Part shown: positions 35,601 through 47,400 of the stretch, piece by piece | How the letters are laid out: each line of letters starts with the position of its first letter | How positions within the stretch are numbered: the stretch's first letter is position 1 | Source of the DNA: Thermothielavioides terrestris NRRL 8126 | Lineage: Eukaryota; Ascomycota; Sordariomycetes; Sordariales; Chaetomiaceae | Length of the DNA stretch: 64,000 nucleotides | Assembly: GCF_000226115.1 (NCBI RefSeq) | Contig: NC_016457.1 | Coordinates: forward strand, 5,580,001-5,644,000 | Direction of reading: 5' to 3' | Position numbers and translations under genes: made by a program | The notes under the pieces: model-generated | Seen by the model: the letters and a program-made list of their open reading frames with translations, nothing else | Database searches by the model: none | Told to the model about the DNA's origin: nothing

Positions 35601-38600
35601 AGATATATCCGAGTATATCGACAATTACAATATTGGGTTTGTCCTTAGAGAGGTTACCAATGACTAAGCTAGTACTAAGGGTAGCGCTAGCTAGGATATA
35701 AACTAGGGAAACGTATAACCCTTGAGCAAAGTTGCGTTTAAAGGTATAGAATAGGATTATAGCAATAGGGAACTAAGGATCGTTTCGCTTATTTAGGCTA
35801 TCTAACTATTAGCGCTATAGGTAGTCCAACTAAATCTATCCTCTTTGTCTTATATATTATCGTCGATTTATATATCGTTCTATATATCTCGCTTATTGAT
35901 TCTAGCTATATAGCGCTAGCCTTTATAGACTTTTAGTTCGCTATACGATATTACGTTCTATTGCGATAGTTGCCTTGGAAACAGCCACTTTTCTTAGCCA
36001 ATAGCAGGCTTTCCTTCTAGATCGAATAGTATATCGAGCTTCCATTTAGTGTTAGCGACCACTAGGAACTCCTCTTCTTTTTCGTTACAACGCTTTCCCT
36101 AGAAAACCTTGTTATCTTTAGCCTACTATAGCTATAGCGGTATAACCTAGAAGTAGCTTAGGACTTACTACGCCTACGTTTTATTGAGTGTTGCTAAGGC
36201 AATTGTCTACTACTATACCTCTTTAGCTAATAGGCGCCTATAGGAGGAAGCGACCGTCAACAACTAAGTTAGCTAATCTTATACCAATTGGTATACTAAC
36301 TTTGCTTTAAGAACTACGCTAATAGGCGTATTACTAGCCTTAGTTGGGCCTTCTAGGCCACTGTTGAAGAGGTTCCCAACAAGGGCGAGCTACTACTCCC
36401 TTCTTTGGTAGCGACTTGCCGGGATAGGCCGCGACTCCCTTCTTTAGTAGCGACTCGTCAACGCTCTCTCTAGCAATTAGAGAAGTAGCGCCGTTATCGA
36501 TAGAAAGTGCAACTCCTAAGGTACTGTAAACGTATATTTGTAAATAGCCCGAGGTAGACGCTAGTACTACTAGGCGCGTAGGCCAGAGTAGTTAAGGAGG
36601 CACCACCGATAATAAGGACAACGTTGGCGGCTATAGAGATAAGGGTAAGCGTATATCGAACGCTCTTTATCTATCGTCTATAGCTATAAGCGCTTTCACG
36701 ACTATACCTACGATATAGGCGTATCAATCTAAATAATATTAGGTTGCTAAACGCCTAGAATTTTATACTATTATATAAAGCAGATAGCGTTATAGTGATA
36801 ACGATTACCCTAAAGGAGCTTTAGGAAGCTATTAAGAATGATCTAGGCGAAGGCGTCTACCTACTATACCTACTTAACACCTTCTTTAAAGACCTCTTAT
36901 ATCGCTAGGGGGATATAGAGTTTTATAAGGCCTAGCTCCCTAAGAACCTTTACAACTTTATTAACGACTATTGGTAAAATAGTAAGTATAACCGTTGGAT
37001 TATAGAGGACGATGTTAAAAAGTTTTTCAATAAGGTGGATATACCTAAGCTAATAGTAGAGGATATTAAAGTATAGCTACTGTTATAGTATCACGATCTT
37101 TTTGAAGCTTTCCTTTTAAAAGAGGCTAATACCCTTCTACTATATCGCTTATACAATTATAAGATCAAGGTAATCTTAGGCAGTAAGCTCCTATACTCGA
37201 GGAACTGCCTATTCTCGCCTATAGAACTGTAGGTAATCAAGCGTTGGTTCAACAACTAGTTGGACAAAGGTTTTATCTATATATCTAAGTCTAGTGTTGT
37301 GTCGCTAATCCTCTTAGCCTAGAAACCTAACGGCGGTATCTGTATTTGTGTAGACTACTATAGTGTCAATAATATATCGTTTAAGAACCAATACTCTATT
37401 CCATTAGTCTAAGAGACCTTAGACGCGATCTATAAAGCTACTATTTTGGCTAAACTCGATATAATCGTTATATTCAACTGTATATAGATTGTAGAGGGCT
37501 ATAAATGGCTTATAGCCTTTATTACTAGGTTCGGCCTTTATAAGAGTTTAGTTACCCTATTTAGGTTGTAAAGTATACCTACGACGTTCTAGTATTATAT
37601 CAACGACATCTTGTACAATATATTAGATAAGTACATTACTATATACTTCGACGATATCCTTATATATTTTAGTAGTAAGGAGGAGTATATAGCCTAGGTC
37701 TGAGAGGTTCTGAAGCATCTTATTGACGTTGGCCTATAGGCCGATCTTAATAAGTATAAGTTCTATACTAAGAGAACGAAATACCTTAGTATAATCATCA
37801 CTTTGGAGGGCGTTGAAATAGACTTAGAGAAGGTCGTAGTAGTTATAGCTTAGAAGTAGCCAATAACGAAGAGGTAGCTTTAGCGCTTCCTAGGCTTCGC
37901 TAACTTCTATAGACGGTTTATCTATAATTTCTCTAGTATTGTAAAACCTCTCTATAATCTGACAAAGAAGGTAGGCAGCTAGTACTAGTCAGATATATAT
38001 TAGACGGCTTTTAAGAGGCTTAAATGTACGTTCATTACTATACTAGCGCTATATATCTACGATTGGTCTAAGCTTATAGTGGTCGAGGTAGACGCCTCTA
38101 ACTAGTTAGTAGGAGGTATACTCCTTTAGCTAGGGGATAACGGCGAACTTTGTTTTATAGCCTATTTCTCTTCGAAGTATAGCGTCTAGGAATATAACTA
38201 TAATATCTACGATAAGGAACTCCTAACGATTATTAAAGTATTAGAGGAATAGTGTCTTAAGTTAGAGGGTATATCTAAGAGGTTCGATATTATTATTGAC
38301 TATAAGAACCTATAGACATTTGCTACTACGAAGTAGCTTTCCCTACGATATATACGGTAGTTGAAATTCTTATTACAGTTCAATTTCTATATTATATACC
38401 GCCCTAGATTAGTGAATATATAGCCTAATATACTTAGCCGTAAGCCTAAGTATATTCTCGATAGCTAGGATAACTAGCTTCGTAATAGGTAGAGGCTATT
38501 GATTGAGCTAGAGCGCTTCGACCTAGTTTTCTTTGCCTTTAGGGAGGGCAGCGAAGATAGTATTGACTTACGACTCTTCTAGCTCGACCTTTTATAGCTA

Positions 38601-40230
38601 CTCGACTCACTGATCGATACGTCTTACCGGTTCTCGCCCTTCTTAGCCGATATACTAGCAGTATTATATAACCTAGGTATATAAGCGTAGTCTACAACTA
38701 TTAAACAACGACTCTATATCTTATTTATAGAATGCTATAAGGTAGTAGGCAAAGTCTACTTTAGGGACTACCTATTGATCGATCCCAACGATTATAACTT
38801 ATAGCTCTAGATCATCTACTATATATACGCCTTAGGTCCTAGTAGGCATTTGGGTAAGACGAAGACAATCGACCTTCTAAATAGGAGGTATTAGTAGCTA
38901 GGGATAAGTTAGGCCGCTAGGATTTACTATAAGGCGTACCTCCTCTACGATAAAACGAAAACTCTAAGGTCTCTATTAGCTAGCTTCTTAAAGCCCTTGC
39001 CTCTGCCGTTGTCGTTATAGAAAGATATCTCTATAGACTACGTTACCTTGCTACTACTATATATATAGCAGAGTTGTATCTACCGCTATATTGCTATAGT
39101 TGTCAATCGGCTTACTAAAATATAGCACTTCCTTACAATAGAGACCCTAGACATTGACGAATTGGCCAACCGATTTATTAAACGTATATACTCGTTGTAT
39201 AGTATACCCAATATAATCGTCTCTAACTATAGTACCTAGTTCATCTCTATATTTTAATATATACTATCAACGTAGCTAAGCATTACGTTAAAGCCCTTGT
39301 TAACTTTCTATTCTTAAACTAATAGTTAGACTAAGCATATTAATACTAAGCTAGAACAGTATTTATAGTTGTTCGTCGACTAGGTATAGGATAACTAGGT
39401 GGACTAGCTGCTATTTGTAGAGTTCGCTAGGAACAACGTAGTGTCCAAGACTATAAGCGTATCACTGTTCTTCGCTAATTATAGTTTCTATCCTAGGATA
39501 GGTGTCGAGCCTACAACGCTATACCTATCGAACCTAACTAAAGTATAGCGATACAAGTTCTTCTAAACGTCTAAGATAGCTAACTATTTCTAGATAGTCC
39601 TCGAGTATATTATAGTACTTTCGAAGTAAGTGTAAGATCAGTATAAGGAGGGTACGAACTACTAGCGATCCAACGTATTGGTCTACTATAAAGGAGACAA
39701 GGTTATATTTAGTATAGAGAACTATAGTATAGGCTAACTAAGTACAAAGCTAGAGCCCCGATAGAAGGGCCTATTTGTAGTAAGCAAAGTATCTTTATAT
39801 ACAGTGACGCTATAGCTCCTAGCCAATATACAGATCTTTAATACTTTCTACGTCTTATATATATAGCTATATAAAGGAGGCGATAGAATACCTAGGTAAA
39901 AGGAAGTAGAATAGGATATATAAGCAAATTGTAGTAGGGTCATTATATATATAGACGATAGCTAGGAGGTTGTCAAATAGAAGTTTAAATCTATCTTCGA
40001 CTACGACAAGTTCAACAATAGCTAGTAGTATTACCTAGTTGACTAGGAAGGCTACAACCTAACTTAGCAACCTATTTCAGATTTATATAACTACAACGAT
40101 ACTATCTAGGATTTCTATAATATATATCCAGAGCTGCTAGGCCCCCTAGCCTAGGTCTCTCGACGACAAAGACAAGTATATAGAGGAGAGGAGGTTCAAC
40201 GTCAAGCTCATTACGAAGTAAGCTATACAA
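35600..40230 (+). pseudogene. Degenerate pol region (RT, RNase H, integrase, chromodomain)
   Basis: Broken by stops throughout. Readable marks in order: the RT lead-in PNGGICICVDYYSVNN (near 37330-37375), the RT catalytic box YFDDILIY (near 37645-37670), RNase H VEVDASN (near 38085) and YDKELL (near 38205), integrase core fragments ELANRFIKRIYSLYSIP (near 39160-39210), and a chromodomain-like end DFYNIYPELLGP (near 40108-40143). The order RT-RNaseH-IN-chromodomain defines a Ty3/Gypsy chromovirus. One integrase acidic position reads Asn rather than Asp (VSNYST), consistent with a G-to-A change. Confidence 0.85.
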
Positions 40231-40388
40231 TACAATAACTGAGGCGGAGCGCCTAGTTGGTAGGGCAACGACTAGATTAAGGCGACCTTATTACCCACCG
40301 TCGCTCTTTAACGATTTCTTATAAACAAGGGTACTTCGGCTACTAGCGACTACGCTAGGAACGATAGCCTAGCATAGCGCCAGCCTAG

Positions 40389-40724
40389 AGGCAGCTCTAG
40401 CCGCGGCTACAAGCGAATGGCTATAGCTACGAACGAGCACCTAAGGGAGCTCTAGCCACAGCTATAAGCAACTAGCCACGGCTACGAGCGAGCATTTGAA
40501 GATGACTTTAGCTATAGCTACGAGCGACTAGCCGTAGCTATAAGCGAGCATTTGAAGGTAGCTCCGGCCATAGCTACGAGCGACTAGCCATAGCCGTAAA
40601 CGAGCATTTGAAGGTGGCTCCGGCCATAGCTACGAGCGATTGGCCATAGCCGCGAGCGAGTACCTAAAGGTGGCTCCGGCCACAGCTATAAGTAGCCGGC
40701 TATAGCCGCGAGCCAAGGTCTTCT
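40389..40724. repeat. Six tandem copies of a 56-bp unit inside the retroelement
   Basis: Head-to-tail units of 56 bp built around GCCATAGCTACGAGCGACTA and ending CGAGCATTTGAAGG. All carry transition differences. 56 is not a multiple of three and stops occur, so it is not a protein repeat. It lies between the end of pol and the 3' LTR. Confidence 0.85.
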
Positions 40725-40834
40725 TTAAGATCAAGCGAAGCGTAAAGCTAAAGAAACTTATAACGGCTCCCTACAAGCGGTAGGACTAGACATTTACATC
40801 GCATAGGCCCTTCCTTAAGGGCTAGCATATATAG

Positions 40835-40983
40835 CTTACCGATACCCCGGGTACGCTAGAAATGTAAGACGGAGATACCCTAGAAGTTCACTAGGAATAG
40901 GTCGATAGGCCTACCAATACCCCAGATATACTAGAAATACAAGACGGAGATACCCTGGAAGTTCACTAGGAACAGATCGATGG
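40835..40983. repeat. Two tandem copies of a ~75-bp unit inside the retroelement
   Basis: Both copies share TACCnATACCCC, CTAGAAAT, AAGACGGAGATACCCT and GAAGTTCACTAGGAA in the same order. They lie just upstream of the polypurine tract and differ mainly by transitions. Confidence 0.85.
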
Positions 40984-41047
40984 CTTCTGAACATTGTTTA
41001 GGAGTTCCTTATGGGAATCTGGTGCCTTGGAGGAGGGGGCCTGTTTT

Positions 41048-41061
41048 GGAAGGGGGGGTAG
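41048..41061 (+). other. Polypurine tract of the retroelement
   Basis: GGAAGGGGGGGTAG directly abuts the 3' LTR start TGTTATAGG. This is the plus-strand primer site expected for an LTR element. Confidence 0.85.
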
Positions 41062-41263
41062 TGTTATAGGATGCCCTATAACGTAGTTGGTTATAAGTAG
41101 ATAAGATAGTACGTACACACTAGTCTATATCTAGACTAGTGCGGGGTTGTAGGCTGATGGAGATATCCTCTACGCTCTATAGCCATCTCCTACTTCCTTT
41201 CCTTACACAACTATATAAGTCAATACACCACTATAAGGTTGTATCACTATCACTCCCGTGATA
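41062..41263 (+). repeat. 3' long terminal repeat
   Basis: 202 bp, alignable without gaps to the 5' LTR. About 34 positions differ. Nearly all are C-to-T or G-to-A in this copy; only about four go the other way. Followed by the target duplicate AGGGG. Confidence 0.95.
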
Positions 41264-41560
41264 AGGGGTTCAAGGGTAGAGGGGGAAGGGCGTTGGGTGT
41301 GTATATAGGAGAGGAAGGGGGCGTTAAGGGCTTAAACAATGAGAGTAAGCAAGAAAATAATGAAACACCCTAGATGGGGGAAGAATCGCCTAAAAGAAGG
41401 AACATGAGGTAGGATGGGACTAGATTACTGTCTTAGCTTCCTCTAGCTTAGCGTCACTATTCTTTCTAGTGTACTATAGTAATAATTGCATCTGCATCAC
41501 AGGTGGTAGATAGGCGCATCGGTTTAGTTTATCTATCTAAGCTAGGTGGCTTAAGTTGTA

Positions 41561-41587
41561 CAATCACCTACAATAAGTCATTAGCCG
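41561..41587 (+). repeat. Left terminal inverted repeat of the Tc1/mariner element
   Basis: 27 bp, matching the reverse complement of 42870-42896 at 26 of 27 positions; preceded by TA. Confidence 0.9.
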
Positions 41588-41729
41588 GATCTGGATTAGC
41601 CAACTTAACCCCACCAACCCCCCCCTCTTCCAAAGCATACCACAACGTCAAAATTGAAGATATTTGAACAGTAGTTAGATCATCAGATAGCCAAAAGAAC
41701 AGAGATGATGACTAGTTACATAGAAAATC

Positions 41730-42780
41730 AGTAGTGGGTTGCACCACCTTTGTTGTAAACGTATTCCTTGTATCGGGCTACAAATGAGAGGACTACCCTC
41801 TCCCAATTAGCTAGGGTCAGCCTGTTCTATTCCTCTCGCAATATATCCTCCATCTCCTGGATACTATAGATTCGATAGCGCCTCTGGCTGATCCTCAACT
41901 TTATAATCCTCTAGATGTTCTCGATCGGGTTCAAATCTAAGCTCTACACCGGCTAATCCAGAACTACTATTTTGAGCCTAGCTTCGTAGGTTTGAGTGGC
42001 CTTTGAACTATAATAACTAGCTCTATCTTCCTACTAAATAGCCTAGCCTTATACCTCGAAGACCCTCTAATAGAAAGGAAAGGCGTAGTCCTTTAAAACT
42101 AGGGTAATATAGCTCTTTGAGTTTATCTAAGTGCTATTAGGTAAGACTACTAAGTCTGACTTATTGTAGAGGGAAATCGTACCCTAAACCCTGACCGAAG
42201 ACCTCTTAGATTTGAAGCTTAGCTTTAGGTTCTAGCTCTCGTATATAGTGCCTTTCTTCTAGCGAACCTAGGGCGGCGTTGTATCGATTCTAAGCTCGAA
42301 CGTAGCCTCGTCGGAAAAACAGATATAAGCAATGTCTTTTAGCTAAAGATATTGCCAAATTCGACACTGTTTGAGCCTATTCTTTTTATAGGCCTTAGTG
42401 AGATACGGCTTTCAGCGAGGGCGAAAGGCGTAGTACTCGTTCTTAGCCAAGTACTTACGTATAGTATTGGGATGAAGCCGGAACCCTGATTTCGAGGGGG
42501 TACTAAGGCACACAAGGGTTTCGAACGGATAGTTGTATATATATCGAACAAAACGACGTTCGGCTCGCGAATCGAGCTTCGGAGGCCTGCTAATTCTTTT
42601 TACGGGCTTCCATTCCGGGTCGTTCGACTTCCGTAGCCGTCGGATAATATAGGTAATAGTTGACTTCGGGACCCTACATTCGGCCTTGATCTTCGAGGCT
42701 GAATATCCAAGTACCCAGAGGGCCTAGATAACTGCAATCGTCTCTGAAGAATGCTCCCAACGGCTAGTCTTTGGTTTATA
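41730..42780 (-). pseudogene. Degenerate Tc1/mariner transposase (DD34E)
   Basis: Reading the minus strand, a helix-turn-helix region (GYSASKIKAECRVPKSTITY) is followed by a catalytic core. First aspartate in FSDEATFE, second in EDRASYYSS, and glutamate in LDLNPIEN exactly 34 residues after the second aspartate. At least ten TAG/TGA-type stops interrupt the frame, mostly where W or Q is expected, so the copy is dead. It resembles fungal Tc1-like transposases with a DDE superfamily endonuclease domain. Confidence 0.85.
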
Positions 42781-42869
42781 AGCTATTGTGGTGGTTGTGG
42801 TAGATAGAATGTAGAAAAAAGGTGGGTTCAAGAAGCGGGGTAGGGAGGAGAAGCTTGGAATTCCAAAAA

Positions 42870-42896
42870 CGGCTAATGACTTATTGTAGCTGATTG
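42870..42896 (-). repeat. Right terminal inverted repeat of the Tc1/mariner element
   Basis: Inverse of 41561-41587; followed by TA. Confidence 0.9.
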
Positions 42897-42910
42897 TACA
42901 TTATATATAG

Positions 42911-43017
42911 ATTTTTTCTGTTTTTCTTTCTTTTTTTCTTTTTTTCTTTTTTTCTTTTTCTTTTTTCTCTTTTCTCTTTTTCTCTTTTTATTTTTTTTTC
43001 TTTTTTTTTTCTTTTAT
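42911..43017. repeat. Polypyrimidine (T/C) tract
   Basis: About 107 bases of almost pure T with interspersed C, directly outside the right end of the Tc1/mariner element. Low complexity, non-coding. Confidence 0.9.
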
Positions 43018-44418
43018 ATATACTTGTACTGCTAGCACAGGAACAGAGGGACCTGATAACCATGGCCGGCGATATTGCTGTAAACCTACCTACCTACCTG
43101 GTATATACCTACAACCCCCGCTTAGATTGAACTGCTGCACCCGAACAAACCCGCGCTTTTCTCTGTTCTTGTCGTCCCTCTATTTCTCCATCTCGAAACA
43201 GCACTCTGAGCCTCTCCCATCTGGACAAGACAAGAGCATGTCTCAGTCGAGAGACAACAGACAGACCATCATTTATGCTCAAGGAGTCAATGAACCTACC
43301 TACCTTACCTACCCGCCTACCCACCACTCCGGGTCGCCGCGAGGATAGAACAAGCACCCGGTGACCACTCTCACTGTAGACCCAGCCTGGCAGCTCGGCA
43401 GAGGCACCATCAATCTATAATCCTCACCCACCCGGCAGCCCTGACCTAGGCTGGGCAAACACAGAGCACACCAACCTGACATTCCGATTAGGCTAGCGGA
43501 GCCATGATCGAAAATGCCTTCACGGATGGCTGACGAAGGCATCAGCTAGCAGTAGCTTGTATGTACAGTACAGACAGACCTAGCTACCTTACCTACCATC
43601 CTATCATAAACACACAAAAGATGCCCTACAACAGACCCCCATGTCCATGCTGACGCCCAACCCGAGAACCCCTCAAGCGCCCGCCTCGCTGGGTAGTTGT
43701 AGGCAACGCCGATTCATCCTTGCTTGCCTCCTGTGTTGCACCCAACCCAACGTCAAGAATGCCGACTGCACCATCCATGTGCAAAGCCAAGCAACATATG
43801 CCGAGGTAATGAATCCCGTAAAAAGAAAAGAAAAACGGAAATTCAGGCCGTACTCCTTGCTGCTCCGTGCTGCTCCATGCTGCGCTAGAACAACGCCCAA
43901 ATCGCGAAAGCAGATCAGAAACCGCCGCAGGACTCCTGCCCGCTGTCGGACCTGTGAAATTAGGCCGCCTAAGTGGCACCAGGAGCGCCATCCCGCCAAA
44001 CGCCAAGCCGTCCGTCGAAACACCAGAGCAACCGGCCCGAGAAAGAAAACAAAGTCGTGCGCCATAACGGGTCGTGACATAATCCAAACAATTACAGGTC
44101 GTCGAGCAGTCCCTCTGCCAGTTGCCATGGTAGATCGCCCACCCAACCGGGTTCATAAAGATCCTGGGCCGCTGCCGAGTAATCAAGCTCATAAAGGCCG
44201 TGGGGAGAACGAGGAAAGGCTGAGGATAATCCGGAGGAGAAGAAGGGAAAGGAAAGAGACGCAATGAAATAGATCGGGGGAGGCAGCTTTGGTGGTGGGG
44301 TTGTGCTTGATCGGTGCCTATCAATGAAGCGCTGCTCTCGTGGTCATAGCGGATGTTGACGTGAGCCGAAGGACGGTCGACTGTCGAGGAGCTCGTCCCA
44401 GAGGGCATCGAAATGGCC
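43018..44418. other. Region between transposon island and MIZ gene
   Basis: Contains several CTACCTACCT runs (43085-43098, 43288-43310, 43575-43597). Two long overlapping open frames (plus 43641-44267, minus 43626-44960) have no family motif and the minus one overlaps the MIZ gene in another frame. It is probably the 3' flank of the MIZ gene. Confidence 0.4.
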
Positions 44419-47400
44419 CTAGTCAATCTCAATAACCTCCACCTCTCGTCGTGGCCCTGTTGACGACGTCGGCTGCGTCGTTCCCTTTCTCCCCAAAGAC
44501 GTTTGAGCTGAAGATGCTGCTGCTGCCGAGGCCGAACGCGCACGCGACCCCTCGCCGTCGCTTCCCCCGTCATCATCCGTCTCGAGAACAACAGACCAGC
44601 TCCCATCCGCCCTGACCCGCATGCTCTTGGTCTGCAGCTTGCCCTCCGCCTCCAGCTGCGCCCGCACCTTGAGCAAGAAGCCATCGATACGCAGGCTGTA
44701 CGGCCTCGCGTCCTTCGAGCAGATCGGACATCGCCACTTGTCCGGATTCGACGGCTCGGGCGTGTTCGGGCAGGTACACCTGGCCTGTCTATGTGGGCAC
44801 TTGATGGGCGGCTTGCTCGGCCGGGTGTTGAGCCAAGTCTCCAGGTCGAAACACTCCATGTGCGTACAATCGACGCCGCGAGCGGGCAACTTGAAGATGG
44901 TGGCGCTGAAGGGGTCGGCGAGGTCGATGGAGAGGTCCGGTTCCCCAAACGAGACTTCATCGTCGGTGGGCGAGGCCAGCCGCTTTTTGATGGTTGCGAG
45001 CGTCTCTTCCTCGGGAATTGTGCCCTGCGACCAGATGAGTTTGACGACGTTGGAGTGGCTCAGCGTCTCCAGCATCTCGACTGCTAAGAACCGGTTCTGG
45101 GCGCTTTCGCGCCGCAAATCTGGACAGCTAATGTTGAGCACGTTAGTGCCGCAGACGACAAGATCCGTGATTTCCGTGGCAAGATCTTTGCCGTTGTGGG
45201 GTTGCCTGCGGACATCAAGAACCTGATGGTTGAGCGTCATGAAGATGTTGGGCGGCCAGCTGACGTCCAATGTCGCCCACTGCTGCTCCGTGGGCATCTC
45301 GTGCGAGGCTGGAGCCACGCAGCACCTGATTCGCCATCGCAGCGCGCCGTTGTAGTGCTCGACCACGGGCAGCAGGTTCCCGCAAGCTTGAGACTTGGTC
45401 GCTGCTAGGGCGAACTGCTCCTCGGATATTTCAAAGCGGAACTGGTACATGGTATTCTTCGGGACCAAAGAGGTCGGTCCCACCGGGAGTGTTTTCACAG
45501 CCTGGTACAGGCGCTCCTTCTCGCCCTCTCTGGTGACTCGCTTCGGACTGCGAACATGTGCCTGGTGAAGCGACATCATGATCGACTTCCTGTCGGAGGG
45601 GCCGTACGGCCACTCTGGCCGCGGAATGACGGTGCCTGGTGGGGGCAGCAGCGGATCCCTCACTTGTGGATCGCGTCTCGAGAGAATGTGTTGCTGGGTC
45701 GGCTGAACTGGCATTCGAGGCCCCGAAGAGACCACGGGCTGGGTTCCATTAGCAGGGAGGCGACCTGACTGTGCAACAAGCTGGGCCTGCTGGGTCCATT
45801 GCATATTGTGCAGTTGCTGCACTGGCTGCTGTTGTTGCATTTGCTGCGTTGGCTGCGTCTGGTGCATCTGCTGTTGCTGTTGCTGTTGCTGCTGCTGTAG
45901 CTGTAGCTGTTGCTGTAGCTGATGCCGTTGCTGCAGATGCCGCTGTTGCAAATCCGATGGAGGCTGGGTTCTGAGAAACATAGAAGCCGGGTATGGCACG
46001 GTCTGAAAACCAACTTGCACGGGGTAGTTCCCGGTGATCTGCGCGGTTCGTTGATACTGCTGCTGATTGAATTGTTGCAAGGTGGTCGCTGCCTGTTGCT
46101 GTTGCGGAACCGTCGGTTGCGGAACCATCGGTTGCGGCTGCTGCGGAATATACGGCGGCAGTGGCGTCTGGGATGCTTGATTCGTGACATAACTGCCGGC
46201 TGTTGGGTGATGTTGGGCCGAGCTGGGGAGCGGTTGTGTCCGTAGCTGTAGCTGAGGAGTTTGCGGGTTGCTCTGAGCCCCGCTCTGTACTGATCCTGGT
46301 CGGTTCACAACGTGTTGGCCCGCATACGGGTTCACCGGTATCGTCGATGGTTGGGGTGGCACCGGTACCGCTGAGCTTGGGTATATAGAAGGGAAGGCGT
46401 TCGGAATAGGGGAAGGCGTGAGCACAGCCTGTTGATGCTGTGTATTCTGGGCGGAGAGTACAGCGTCCTGGAGGACTGCTTGTTGCTGAGGCGCTGGCGC
46501 ACCGGGGACGGAGGGAAACCGAAGGCTGTATTGAGCCGAGCTGCGAGCAGCCGTGGCGGCGGTGACTATCTCTCTGAAGTAAGCAATAAGTCCAGCATTC
46601 CGCTGCTCGATTTGCCCTGGTTGGGTGATAGGCGCCAGACCCATGCGCCCAGATGTGGAGCAGCGATGGCTGTCCTGGTCCTTTCGAAATGCCGTGTCCA
46701 TCTCGTTGCCAAGCTGATCATCCTGCACGCCTAATCTTCTACGACAGGCAGTGAAGAGTATGAACTGCAAGACCGTGGACGCGCAGCCTAGCCTGCTCAA
46801 CAGCTCGTCGACGAGGAACGGATAACCACGGTGCAATGTTGCGGCTGTTAGCGACTCGTATTCCTTGGCAAGGTTGCCGAGAAACGTGGCGATCTCCATC
46901 AAGACACCGGCGCCGCCGACTGGCCCACGACTGAACTGCTCAGGGAGGACCGGAAACCTAGCAAACCATTGCTGGAGGGCCGTCGACATGAGCTGGTTCT
47001 TCTTGAGAACCGTCTCGAGGATGGCGAAGGCGCCATCAATGGTCTGCCGGCCCTGGGGAAGGCATCGGTGGGCCTGCTGCGGATCCTGCGACCACATGGA
47101 AAACAGCTGGTGCAAGACGAGGAAGAATTCATCTTCGAGCCTACAAGCCCGGCAAAGAAGCATCATCCGCGGTTTCTCGACGGTGGGCTCCAGCGCTTGG
47201 TCTCCTCCGCATGATTGAATGTAGCTGTTAAGGGTCGCAAGTAGGGAGGTGAAATCGACTGGGGTGAATGTTGGCTGGCTAAGCAGAGAATTAGCAACGC
47301 AGTACCACGCACCCGGGACCACGACGTACTCTGTGCGCCGCCTCTTCGGAGACGGGAGTGTTCCGTGCTCTGACGGGGGACCTCCAAGGCTCAGGCTGCG

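Larger units (their letters stand above)
33519..41263 (+). mobile_element. Ty3/Gypsy chromovirus LTR retrotransposon, RIP-degraded but structurally complete
   Basis: A 7745-bp element with two 202-bp LTRs (33519-33720 and 41062-41263), a 5-bp target-site duplication AGGGG (33514-33518 and 41264-41268) and a polypurine tract GGAAGGGGGGGTAG ending at 41061. The gag-pol order is visible in degenerate form: gag, reverse transcriptase, RNase H, integrase, chromodomain. That order places it in the chromovirus branch of Ty3/Gypsy. The internal part has very many TAG/TAA codons where CAG/CAA/TGG are expected, and is TA-rich with almost only C-to-T/G-to-A change, the mark of RIP. It cannot encode functional protein. 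Two tandem-repeat blocks lie between pol and the 3' LTR. Confidence 0.95.
41561..42896 (-). mobile_element. Tc1/mariner DNA transposon, RIP-degraded
   Basis: A 1336-bp element bounded by 27-bp inverted repeats: CAATCACCTACAATAAGTCA.. at 41561-41587 and its inverse at 42870-42896, one mismatch (C/G at position 7). TA dinucleotides sit directly outside on both sides (41559-41560, 42897-42898), the Tc1/mariner target. Inside, on the minus strand, is a damaged DD34E transposase. It lies 292 bp right of the chromovirus target duplication, so the two form a small transposon-rich island. Confidence 0.92.

Noticed and set aside
34060..40230. Possibility that the retroelement gag-pol is functional through stop-codon readthrough
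   Set aside because: There are dozens of stops in all domains, at positions explained by transition mutation, and changed catalytic residues as well.
43626..44960. 444-codon minus-strand frame
   Set aside because: It overlaps the SP-RING C-terminal coding region in another frame and has shadow-like Arg/Ser-rich composition.
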